Shown piece after piece: positions 40,507 through 47,830 of a DNA stretch of 64,000 nt. Position 1 is the stretch's first letter; every line of letters begins with the position of its first letter. Source of the stretch: an uncultured Bacteroidales bacterium (GTDB lineage: Bacteria; Bacteroidota; Bacteroidia; Bacteroidales; Paludibacteraceae). The notes below the pieces were generated by a model. It was not told the origin of the DNA, ran no database searches, and saw only the letters and a program-made list of their open reading frames with translations. Where the stretch lies: contig CAMUYI010000004.1 of assembly GCA_947164985.1 (NCBI GenBank), forward strand, positions 1 to 64,000, given 5' to 3'. A program made the position numbers and the translations under genes.

Positions 40507-43500
40507 TTAGAATTGGAACTTAATACCGCCCATAATCGTAGAGAGCGGAGTGTATTGATAGGTGTCCGAAGAACCGGAATATGACGTCATCGGGTTGTAA
40601 CCCTTACGAGCGGAAAGCAATGCCAGGTTGTCGCCGGTTACATACAATTCCAATATGTTCAGTTTGATCTTCTCAATCATTTTCTTCGGGAATTTATATC
40701 CAAGGCGTACATTGTACAGCGAGAGGTATGAGTTCGATATCAAGAAACGATCCGAGATGGAACTTGCGTATTTGTCTTCGCCGTTCGACAAACGGGGAAC
40801 GCCTGCTATGCCTTTATCGGCAACAGCTTGTTTCTCTTCCGCTGTCATTTGCGGTGACCATGCGTCACGCATATCTACGTGCCAGTTGATCTTACCTACA
40901 CGCTCCGATTGCATCAGGGTTGCGTATTGATAATCAACACCATAACCGCCTATACGGTACGGACACATGATAGAGAGTGAAGCTCCGTATGCTTCGAAAT
41001 CGATACCGATACCACCTTCCAATGCAAACTCAGCAGACTTACCGTTGTAATCAGAGCCGGCATACGGATACTGATCGGTCGTGGTCGTCTTGATGACAGC
41101 GTCCGGATGTTGCTCGCGGTACAAATACACGTTATCGATATAGTTGTTTCCTTGTTCTCCACGTGCTCGGCGGTTAGCCGCGCTGGTGTAACCGAACGAA
41201 CCTAAGGTCTCATCATAGTATGCTACATACAATGCCTTACCGGTCTCTGCATCCACTCCTGCATAGGACGTAATGTTGTAATCGTACAAGGAGTGACCTT
41301 TGGCAATACCGCCGTTATACAACATCTCCGTCTCGGTGTTGATGTCTGTAGGCAGAGTCAGCACTTTGTTGCGGTAGTGACCGCCGGTCAAACGAACATC
41401 CAACTTAACGTTACGGGTATCTACGGCATGCACTTTGAGTTGGAATTCAACACCGTCGTTGGACATAGAGCCGCCATTAACCCATGTGCTGGAGTAGCCT
41501 TGAGACGAAGCTGTATATTTCGGCATCAAGAGATTATCTGTATATTTCCAGAAGTAATCCAATTCCATGTCAAGATACTTGCTCAGACTCAATTCCAAAC
41601 CTACATCAATAACTTGCGTACGCTCCCATGTGATGTCGTTTGCTCCTTTGTAATCCCATACGTAACCTACCTCACCGTCTACGTTCTCAATCGAGTATTG
41701 ATCCGAATAGAGGTAGTTGCTGATACCTTGGTTACCGTTAGCACCCCAACTGAGACGTAACTTACCGTTCTTCAACCAATCGCCAGCAGCAGTATTCTCA
41801 ATGAAACTCTCGTTGGTGAATTTCCACGATACACCGACTGATCCGAAATGACCCCAACGATGACCCTTTGCAAACTTAGACGAACCATCGGCACGGTAGT
41901 TAGCCGTGATACCGTAACGTTCATTATACCAATAACTTGCATTCACCAACCAACTATCCAATGTAATGATGTTCTTATAGGAGGTCAGATACGACATCTG
42001 CACAGCGTTGCCCAATTCCAGCACCGAAGGACCGGTCGTAGCGGCTACGTGGTTCATGCTGCCAGCTATAATACCTGACTGATAATAGTTTGTCTCATGA
42101 AGCGCATACATATCCAACGTGTGTTCACCGAGTGTTTTGTTGTAGGATAACTGCTCAATCACATCAAACGCCAGTAAGTTGTATTGCGTCTTTCCGATAC
42201 GACCGATACCGGCTGCATCTCCGTAGAAAGCATTGGTATAGTCCGAGTTGGTGGCTCCAAGATACTGGAAACCTCCGGTTAACTTGAATTTCAAACCCTC
42301 ATAGAGCGTAAATTCCAAATTGGCATTGGCTGCTACTTGGTGTTGTTCCGTATTATCTCTATCCCAAACGAGCGAACCAGCCGGGTTGATGCCTGATCCG
42401 TAAGCACGACCCCAACCTTCATACATACCGTAGTCAAACATCGGACCTCCGGTCTTCGGATCCAACAGAATATAACCGTTACTGTTGATGGTCTTGCTCG
42501 TGATACCGTTACCGTAGGAGTACGGACCTTCCGGAATAGTACCGGCGCCGTTCTTCGTGTTTCCATAAACATAAACCGGATAGATCGGCGGAATCTCATT
42601 CACATAGGCAAAACCGTTGTTCATGTTACTTCCTTGACCTGCCGCGTTGGTTGTGGAATAGGAGTACGATACATTCATCGAACCCTTTAACCATTTTTTC
42701 GGCTGATACTCAATGTTGGAACGTGCCGTGAAACGATCGAAGTCAGAACCGATATAGTATCCTTCGTCTTTCAAATAACCGAACGAAACATAGTACGAAG
42801 TCTTCTCCGAACCACCGGAAATGCGGACCGTTGCGTCTGCTTTTTGACCTACACGGAAGATCGCTTTTTCCCAAGAGATCATATCTTTGTATTGATCCAA
42901 CATCTGAATCTCCGGATAGAACTTGCCGGTATAACCGTTGATCAACTCGTTGCCCGCGTGATCCCATAAGTTATAACCTTCAGGAAGACCTTTCGAGGAG
43001 AACAGGGTGCTGTTTACTGCTTTAATCAGCTGATCTTCTGACATGTAGGATCCGTTCAATGCGTTGTAGATAGATTGCCAAGACATCTCAACGTACTCCT
43101 TCGGGTCGGTGATGACGTCGTACATCGGCAACCAGTGCGTGTTGGCTCCGTACTTCACATCTACGTCAATCTTACCGGACTCACCGGAAGTACCTTTCTT
43201 TGTAGTGATGACGATCACACCGTTGGCACCACGGCTACCATACAACGAAGTAGCGGTAGCGTCTTTCAGAATCGTAGTCGAAGCAATATCGCCCGGATCA
43301 ATGGATGCAATGTCACCTGCCTGATAAGGAATACCATCTACAACGTACAACGGAGCGTTGCTTGCGTAGATAGAACCGATACCACGGATACGAATCGAAG
43401 CGTTGGTACCCGGCTGACCGGAAGAGTTAACAACCTGTACACCGGCTACCTCACCTGCAAGGGCTTTGGTTACCTCTGACGGACTCTTCTTCTCAATGTC

Positions 43501-43869
43501 GTCTGCACTAACTGCAACAGCAGATCCTGCGAAAGAACCTTTGCTGACATTACCGTAACCCGTTACGATGACCTCTTGGATCACCTCCGTGTTCTCTGTC
43601 AGAACAACGCGCAGATTCTTCTCTGCCGGCACTTCCTTAGTCGTCATACCGACAAAACTGACTACCAGAGTCTTCACAGATTCCGGCACCTCCATCTCGA
43701 ACTTTCCGTCGTAGTCCGAGATCGTACCCTGTGTGGTGCCTTGCGCTTGGATGCTGGCGCCGATCACCGGTTCACCTTTTGCATCAACAACCACACCGTT
43801 GACTTGCTTCTCTGCGAACAATCCCAAGCTGATCACAGCAAGAAACAAAAGTGTAAAAATCTTCTTCAT
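40507..43869 (-). CDS. SusC/RagA TonB-linked outer-membrane transporter (locus A)
   Basis: The 1120-residue TonB-dependent channel has a signal peptide and an N-terminal carboxypeptidase-D-like regulatory domain (VVDAKGEPVIGASIQAQG, about 25-100). The plug follows (SPSEVTKALAGEVAGVQVV; SIRIRGIGSI; LYGSRGANGVIVITTKKG), then a 22-strand barrel ending GGIKFQF. It imports an oligosaccharide or peptide across the outer membrane with energy from TonB. A leader of about 95 bases with imperfect GTATA/TATAC inverted repeats precedes it. Confidence 0.95.
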   Translation of the reverse strand: MKKIFTLLFLAVISLGLFAEKQVNGVVVDAKGEPVIGASIQAQGTTQGTISDYDGKFEMEVPESVKTLVVSFVGMTTKEVPAEKNLRVVLTENTEVIQEVIVTGYGNVSKGSFAGSAVAVSADDIEKKSPSEVTKALAGEVAGVQVVNSSGQPGTNASIRIRGIGSIYASNAPLYVVDGIPYQAGDIASIDPGDIASTTILKDATATSLYGSRGANGVIVITTKKGTSGESGKIDVDVKYGANTHWLPMYDVITDPKEYVEMSWQSIYNALNGSYMSEDQLIKAVNSTLFSSKGLPEGYNLWDHAGNELINGYTGKFYPEIQMLDQYKDMISWEKAIFRVGQKADATVRISGGSEKTSYYVSFGYLKDEGYYIGSDFDRFTARSNIEYQPKKWLKGSMNVSYSYSTTNAAGQGSNMNNGFAYVNEIPPIYPVYVYGNTKNGAGTIPEGPYSYGNGITSKTINSNGYILLDPKTGGPMFDYGMYEGWGRAYGSGINPAGSLVWDRDNTEQHQVAANANLEFTLYEGLKFKLTGGFQYLGATNSDYTNAFYGDAAGIGRIGKTQYNLLAFDVIEQLSYNKTLGEHTLDMYALHETNYYQSGIIAGSMNHVAATTGPSVLELGNAVQMSYLTSYKNIITLDSWLVNASYWYNERYGITANYRADGSSKFAKGHRWGHFGSVGVSWKFTNESFIENTAAGDWLKNGKLRLSWGANGNQGISNYLYSDQYSIENVDGEVGYVWDYKGANDITWERTQVIDVGLELSLSKYLDMELDYFWKYTDNLLMPKYTASSQGYSSTWVNGGSMSNDGVEFQLKVHAVDTRNVKLDVRLTGGHYRNKVLTLPTDINTETEMLYNGGIAKGHSLYDYNITSYAGVDAETGKALYVAYYDETLGSFGYTSAANRRARGEQGNNYIDNVYLYREQHPDAVIKTTTTDQYPYAGSDYNGKSAEFALEGGIGIDFEAYGASLSIMCPYRIGGYGVDYQYATLMQSERVGKINWHVDMRDAWSPQMTAEEKQAVADKGIAGVPRLSNGEDKYASSISDRFLISNSYLSLYNVRLGYKFPKKMIEKIKLNILELYVTGDNLALLSARKGYNPMTSYSGSSDTYQYTPLSTIMGGIKFQF

Positions 43870-43964
43870 TGTTTGTTATTATTTGTTATTTTTTCTGTCT
43901 TTCCTCTATGCGCGTACGGGTATACTATACGGAATACGCACACGCGCAAATACGAAAAATCGCG

Positions 43965-43996
43965 CAAAGGTACGACTTTTTTTTTATATAACCAAA
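43965..43996 (-). promoter_or_regulatory. Promoter of the SusC/SusD locus A operon
   Basis: A TACCTTTG -7 box (43965-43972) and a TTTG -33 box (43993-43996, continuing TTTGGTTATAT) are separated by 20 bases. Confidence 0.85.
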
Positions 43997-44034
43997 TTTT
44001 TAGGGGAAAAAGTGCAAAAAAATACGTTTTTGCA

Positions 44035-45285
44035 TCAAATATATGTCAAAATGTAATAATTTTCGTCACAAAATAGTTCATTTGCAACGTTTGTTAGGTC
44101 TTTGGTTGACGTTTGTGCAATTTTGTCGAATGTTTCCTGCCATAATGGTGCGCAACCATGGTACAACATAGACTTCGCCATCGCCAACGCGCTGTTCTCC
44201 TGATTCTGTGCCGAGATGGCCAATTGACCCCGTAATTGCTCCAAAGCATGCTTCAATCCGCTCTCGGTCAGTGGTGTCGTGCGTAGTTTTAGCAACTCAT
44301 GCCGTACTAATCCCAGACTATACCCGTAGTCTTCAGGGTCGCACGCCCAATAGATGCACCAATAACCCGTGTCACTCAGCGGTGTATAGGTCGATTCGAC
44401 GGTATAAACAAGTCCTTTCGATTCTCTCAGAGTCAGATTCAGACGGCTGTTCAGACTCCCTCCGCCCAGGATATTATTGAGCAAAAACATCGCTAACTGC
44501 TTCTCGTGCCCCAACGGATACGCCCTGCCGCCTAACATGGCATGTACTTGATGCGTGTGCTTTTTGAAGAACCGCTCTCGCTCTGACAGAGGCGTAACAT
44601 TAGCCTTGACTGTCGGTTGACCGTCGGTTGACCGTCGGTTTTCGAGTTGTCCGAACTCACGTTCGGCTATGCGGAAGATCTTATCGGGTTTCACGTTGCC
44701 TTGGCAGAAAACGACCATCCGCTCCGGAGTATAGTGTTGCGCCATCCAGTTCAGCGCGTAGTCGGGTTTGGATGAGAGATGCTTCAGCGTCTTTTTTGTG
44801 CCCAAGATAGGCAGCGCAAGGCTGGAGCCAGCAAAGACCAGACTCTCAAAATCATCGTAGATGAGTTCACTCGGGCTATCGTTATAACTCTCGATCTCAT
44901 CCATGATCACCATCCGCTCCTTGTCCGTCTCTTCTTTCTTAAATGTTGGTTTTAGGATCATCTCGGCGATCAGATGCAAGGTCAGCTGCACATGCTCCGC
45001 CAAGATAGCAGCATAGAAAGTGGTCTCCTCTTTGGTAGTATAGGCGTTGATCTCGCCGCCGATACCTTCGATGGCATGGATGATCTGGCGTGCCGAATGA
45101 TGCGCCGTACCTTTGAATACGCAATGTTCAATATAGTGCGCCATACCGTTTATCTCCGGCTCCTCATTGCGCGTACCCGCACCTACCATCACACCCACAT
45201 ATGCGACAGGAGAAGGCGTCCATCGATGCACGATTTTGACGCCATTTGGCAAAATATGATAAAAAGTTTGCGAATTTTCTTGCAT
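44035..45285 (-). CDS. M16 family zinc peptidase (processing-peptidase-like)
   Basis: The 416-residue soluble insulinase-family protein has the inverted zinc motif HYIEHCVFKGT (HxxEH) and the downstream Glu in TTKEETTFYAAI, then the second half-domain with GGGSLNSRLNLTLRESKGLVY. No signal peptide is visible with the ATG at 45285. The longer frame to 45444 would read back through the tRNA gene and is rejected. An 11-bp triple repeat at 44608-44640 encodes NRRSTDGQPTVKAN between the two halves. Confidence 0.9.
   Translation of the reverse strand: MQENSQTFYHILPNGVKIVHRWTPSPVAYVGVMVGAGTRNEEPEINGMAHYIEHCVFKGTAHHSARQIIHAIEGIGGEINAYTTKEETTFYAAILAEHVQLTLHLIAEMILKPTFKKEETDKERMVIMDEIESYNDSPSELIYDDFESLVFAGSSLALPILGTKKTLKHLSSKPDYALNWMAQHYTPERMVVFCQGNVKPDKIFRIAEREFGQLENRRSTDGQPTVKANVTPLSERERFFKKHTHQVHAMLGGRAYPLGHEKQLAMFLLNNILGGGSLNSRLNLTLRESKGLVYTVESTYTPLSDTGYWCIYWACDPEDYGYSLGLVRHELLKLRTTPLTESGLKHALEQLRGQLAISAQNQENSALAMAKSMLYHGCAPLWQETFDKIAQTSTKDLTNVANELFCDENYYILTYI
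44608..44640. repeat. 11-mer triple repeat inside M16 gene
   Basis: Three units of GACCGTCGGTT (the first with one change) total 33 bases or 11 codons, which keeps the frame. Confidence 0.85.
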
Positions 45286-45310
45286 ATTCCAAAAAAAAGC
45301 AGTACCTTTG
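45279..45310 (+). promoter_or_regulatory. Promoter of tRNA-Leu
   Basis: A CTTG -33 box (45279-45282, continuing CTTGCATATTC) and a TACCTTTG -7 box (45303-45310) are separated by 20 bases. The -33 box overlaps the start codon of the divergent M16 gene. Transcription would give a leader of about 120 bases before the tRNA. Confidence 0.75.
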
Positions 45311-45437
45311 TCGCCGTTTTCCAAATACCTCGGGAGGACTGCTAGCGAAGCGATAGTCCGACCGAAGAGCGTAGCACAGAACGAATGCGTTATTGAGCAA
45401 CGAGGTTGCGAATCACGCGAAGTTCTGATGCAAGCGA

Positions 45438-45519
45438 GCGGCATTGGCGGAATTGGTAGACGCGCCAGACTTAGGATCTGGTTCCGAGAGGAGTGAAAGT
45501 TCGAGTCTTTTATGCCGCA
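45438..45519 (+). tRNA. tRNA-Leu (anticodon UAG)
   Basis: The acceptor strands GCGGCAT and ATGCCGC pair. The anticodon stem CCAGA/TCTGG closes the loop CTTAGGA with anticodon TAG. There is a long type II variable arm and a T-arm with TTCGAGT. The CCA end is not encoded. The last 10 bases overlap the convergent mazG 3' end on the other strand. Confidence 0.93.
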
Positions 45520-46280
45520 CTCTCAAGCGCTTTGGCTTCTTGCCAGAGCGCTTCCATTTCATCCAGACTCATATCTTTTAGGTCGCGTCCCATCTCTTTG
45601 GCGCGTTGTTCGATATGATTGAATCGCCTGATGAACTTGAGATTCGTCTGCTCCAAGGCGTTGTCCGGTCGCAATTTATATAACCGTGCCGCGTTGATCA
45701 ACGCAAATAAGATATCACCTAACTCCGCTTCCGACGGATCGGCTTCGAACTCCGCGATCTCCTCTTTCACCTTCGCCCAAACATCTTCGCGTTTCTCCCA
45801 GTCGAAACCTACATTCGCTACCTTATCTTGAATCCGATAGGCCTTCACGATACTGGGCAAACTATCCGGAATACCACCCAAAACGGTCTTGTTGCCGCCT
45901 TTCTCTTTAAGCTTCACCTGCTCCCATAGATGACTCACCTCTTCGGCGTTCTGGGCTGCGGCTTCGCCATACACATGCGGGTGACGGAAGACGAGTTTGT
46001 CGCACAGCCGGTTGCAGACATCCGCGATATCGAATTCACCGGTCTCGGACCCCATCTTGGCGTAGAAAACAACATGCAGCAGCACGTCTCCGAGTTCCTT
46101 GCTGATCTCGTTCATGTCGTGCCGACTGATGGCCGTCGCCAACTCGTACGTCTCCTCGATCGTGTTCTGTCTTAGGCTGTCGAAGGTCTGTTTACGATCC
46201 CACGGACATTTCTCCCGCAGGTCGTCCATGATGTCCAACAACCGCTCAAACGCCTTCAGTTGTTCCTGTCTCCGGCTCAT
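45510..46280 (-). CDS. mazG: MazG nucleoside triphosphate pyrophosphohydrolase
   Basis: The 256-residue protein has the MazG signature KCPWDRKQTFDSLRQNTIEE (about 24-43) with metal-binding EExxE residues, and a second, weaker MazG-like half with EEIAEFEADPSEAELGD. It hydrolyses (d)NTPs to monophosphates and pyrophosphate, cleaning the pool or lowering ppGpp. Its C-terminal codons ALESAA and stop overlap the tRNA-Leu acceptor end antisense. Its start lies within the last 35 bp of the lpxH gene. Confidence 0.93.
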   Translation of the reverse strand: MSRRQEQLKAFERLLDIMDDLREKCPWDRKQTFDSLRQNTIEETYELATAISRHDMNEISKELGDVLLHVVFYAKMGSETGEFDIADVCNRLCDKLVFRHPHVYGEAAAQNAEEVSHLWEQVKLKEKGGNKTVLGGIPDSLPSIVKAYRIQDKVANVGFDWEKREDVWAKVKEEIAEFEADPSEAELGDILFALINAARLYKLRPDNALEQTNLKFIRRFNHIEQRAKEMGRDLKDMSLDEMEALWQEAKALESAA

Positions 46281-47058
46281 AATTATGCATGGTTAGGTTT
46301 CCGTGGTGATCGAGTTTGGCATATGTCCATTGACGGAAGGTGTCGCCTAAGATAATAACGCGACTTCCGGACTCCAACTTCAGATCCAATTCGATATGAC
46401 GATGACCGAAGATATAATAATCACGGTGATTGTTCATTTTCTCCTGCTCCTTGGCGAACAGCACCAACTCTTCCTTCTTCTCGCCTTTGTACGGACAGGG
46501 GTTAGCTAACTCTTTGAGCCTACTCCTCTTCGCCCAACTGTAACCGATCTTATTACCCCATGCCGGCGGCAGACAGCGGAAAAGGAATTGCAAAGTAGGG
46601 CTGTTAAAGAGTTTCTTGAGGAAGATGAAATGTTCAATCTGCTTACGCACACGACGCGGGTAGATATCTTTCCATTTCAAAGGCAATACGCCGTCTCCGT
46701 GACAGAGATACAGGGTCTTGCCGTACCGTGTGATCGTCGTCGGATCGGTATGGATCTCTGCGCCGGTCAACGAAGCCAGACCGCCAAACGTCCATAGGTC
46801 ATGATTGCCGGTGAATATATGGACATGAATACCTTTCTTGGCTAACTTACGCAACTCTTTGCAGAACGGATGGTACTCGCGTTTACTCTTGTCATGCACG
46901 AAATACTCCATCCAGAAATCGAACATGTCGCCTAACATGTAGATCGAAACCGCGTCCTTACTCATCTCCTCGAGCATGTCGATGAGTTTCTTCTGATGCG
47001 CATACCCGCGCTCTATCGCCCAACTGCCTAAATGGGCGTCACTCAAAAAATATATCAT
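46246..47058 (-). CDS. lpxH: UDP-2,3-diacylglucosamine diphosphatase, LpxH type
   Basis: The 270-residue calcineurin-like phosphoesterase has the metal motifs SDAHLG, GDMFDFW, TGNHD, CHGDG and FGHRHIEL. It hydrolyses UDP-2,3-diacylglucosamine to lipid X in lipid A synthesis at the inner membrane. The ATG at 47058 overlaps the upstream stop as ATGA. The 3' end overlaps mazG by 35 bp. Confidence 0.88.
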   Translation of the reverse strand: MIYFLSDAHLGSWAIERGYAHQKKLIDMLEEMSKDAVSIYMLGDMFDFWMEYFVHDKSKREYHPFCKELRKLAKKGIHVHIFTGNHDLWTFGGLASLTGAEIHTDPTTITRYGKTLYLCHGDGVLPLKWKDIYPRRVRKQIEHFIFLKKLFNSPTLQFLFRCLPPAWGNKIGYSWAKRSRLKELANPCPYKGEKKEELVLFAKEQEKMNNHRDYYIFGHRHIELDLKLESGSRVIILGDTFRQWTYAKLDHHGNLTMHNYEPETGTTEGV

Positions 47059-47369
47059 AAGAATCCTAATTCCAATTTCGCTTCTTCGCTCATCATATCT
47101 TTGGTCCATTCGGGCTCAAAGACAATCGACACGTTCACATCTTTGATACCTTCTACGGATCCGACCTTCTGACGGATATCTTCTACCAGAAAATCTCCCG
47201 CCGGACACGATGGCGCGGTGAGTGTCATTGTGATCTCACATACCCCGTCATCTTTTATCTCTATGCCGTAAATCAACCCCAAATCGTACACATTCACCGG
47301 TATTTCGGGGTCAAAAACGGTCTTCAGCATCTTCAGTATCGCTTCCTCTTTCTCTAAAAATTCATTCAT
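47055..47369 (-). CDS. DUF59/MIP18-type iron-sulfur assembly protein
   Basis: The 104-residue protein matches the DUF59 (SufT/PaaD-like) family: VFDPEIPVNVYDLGLIYGIE and MTLTAPSCPAGDFLVEDI, which contains the conserved Cys. Members help mature Fe-S proteins. It is first in an operon with lpxH and mazG and has its own promoter, with a 6-bp-arm hairpin at the predicted transcript start. Confidence 0.9.
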   Translation of the reverse strand: MNEFLEKEEAILKMLKTVFDPEIPVNVYDLGLIYGIEIKDDGVCEITMTLTAPSCPAGDFLVEDIRQKVGSVEGIKDVNVSIVFEPEWTKDMMSEEAKLELGFL

Positions 47370-47378
47370 TTGGTCTTT

Positions 47379-47397
47379 CAGCCGCTAAAATCGGCTG
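47379..47397 (-). promoter_or_regulatory. Inverted repeat at the DUF59 transcript start
   Basis: CAGCCG and CGGCTG arms with a 7-base loop directly abut the -7 box at 47398-47405. It could be an operator or a 5' mRNA hairpin. Confidence 0.5.
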
Positions 47398-47429
47398 CAA
47401 AGGTACAACTTTTTTTTGATATATGCAAA
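47398..47429 (-). promoter_or_regulatory. Promoter of the DUF59-lpxH-mazG operon
   Basis: A TACCTTTG -7 box (47398-47405) and a TTTG -33 box (47426-47429, continuing TTTGCATATAT) are separated by 20 bases. Confidence 0.85.
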
Positions 47430-47530
47430 TATGCGCGCATTTTTATCTGATTTTTAGGAGAAAAGGGACAGGAGAAGAACAGGGCGTATTGCGGAGCAAG
47501 TGCATCCTATTAGGGTACGTTATGGGTAGT

Positions 47531-47580
47531 ACAATGACTAACGAATATCCAACGAATCACTAACTTATCACTAACGATTG
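47531..47580. repeat. Degenerate 11-mer element
   Basis: About four units resembling CACTAACGAAT are in tandem in the intergenic stretch. Confidence 0.5.
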
Positions 47581-47599
47581 GACTTTTTTAGGGCCGGAT

Positions 47600-47616
47600 G
47601 TCGGATACCATCCGAC
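47600..47616. promoter_or_regulatory. Palindrome GTCGGAT-ACC-ATCCGAC
   Basis: Perfect 7-bp arms with a 3-base centre. It is the first of three GC-rich palindromes upstream of SusCD locus B. Confidence 0.6.
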
Positions 47617-47661
47617 GCAATAAACGAAAGAAAAAAATGACAGTGCAAATTTTTATATAGG

Positions 47662-47676
47662 CGGCATCCGATGCCG
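47662..47676. promoter_or_regulatory. Palindrome CGGCATC-C-GATGCCG
   Basis: Perfect 7-bp arms with a 1-base centre. It is the second of three. Confidence 0.6.
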
Positions 47677-47692
47677 AGGAAAAGAAGAAAGG

Positions 47693-47709
47693 GCGGGATT
47701 CAATCCCGC
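47693..47709. promoter_or_regulatory. Palindrome GCGGGATT-C-AATCCCGC
   Basis: Perfect 8-bp arms with a 1-base centre. It is the third of three and lies about 60 bases before the -33 box of SusCD locus B. Confidence 0.6.
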
Positions 47710-47765
47710 GGAACTACCAAGAAAGAAGAACCTGAGAAAGAAAAACATGTTTTTTCGTATTTTCA

Positions 47766-47797
47766 TTTGCGTATATGAAATATTTTTTGTACCTTTG
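47766..47797 (+). promoter_or_regulatory. Promoter of SusCD locus B
   Basis: A TTTG -33 box (47766-47769, continuing TTTGCGTATAT) and a TACCTTTG -7 box (47790-47797) are separated by 20 bases. It lies inside the open frame, so the true start must be downstream. Confidence 0.85.
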
Positions 47798-47830
47798 CAG
47801 GCGATTTATCATGAGAAACTGAACGTACCA

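Larger units (their letters stand above)
47430..47765. other. Non-coding stretch with three palindromes and an 11-mer repeat
   Basis: No supported gene lies in this stretch of about 340 bases. It holds an 11-mer repeat (47531-47580), three GC-rich inverted repeats (47600-47616, 47662-47676, 47693-47709) and purine-rich sequence, and it ends at the promoter of the second SusC-like gene. Confidence 0.6.

Noticed and set aside
37497..43869. Polysaccharide utilisation locus with enzymes
   Set aside because: There are two SusCD pairs, but no glycosidase, sulfatase or sensor gene is adjacent. GH53 and GH43 are more than 20 kb away in unrelated operons.
45311..45437. A structured small RNA in the tRNA leader
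   Set aside because: Some GCGAAGCGA-like words recur, but I could not find a convincing stable structure or conserved motif.
45286..45444. M16 peptidase extended N-terminus
   Set aside because: It would read back into the tRNA-Leu gene and through a promoter on the other strand.
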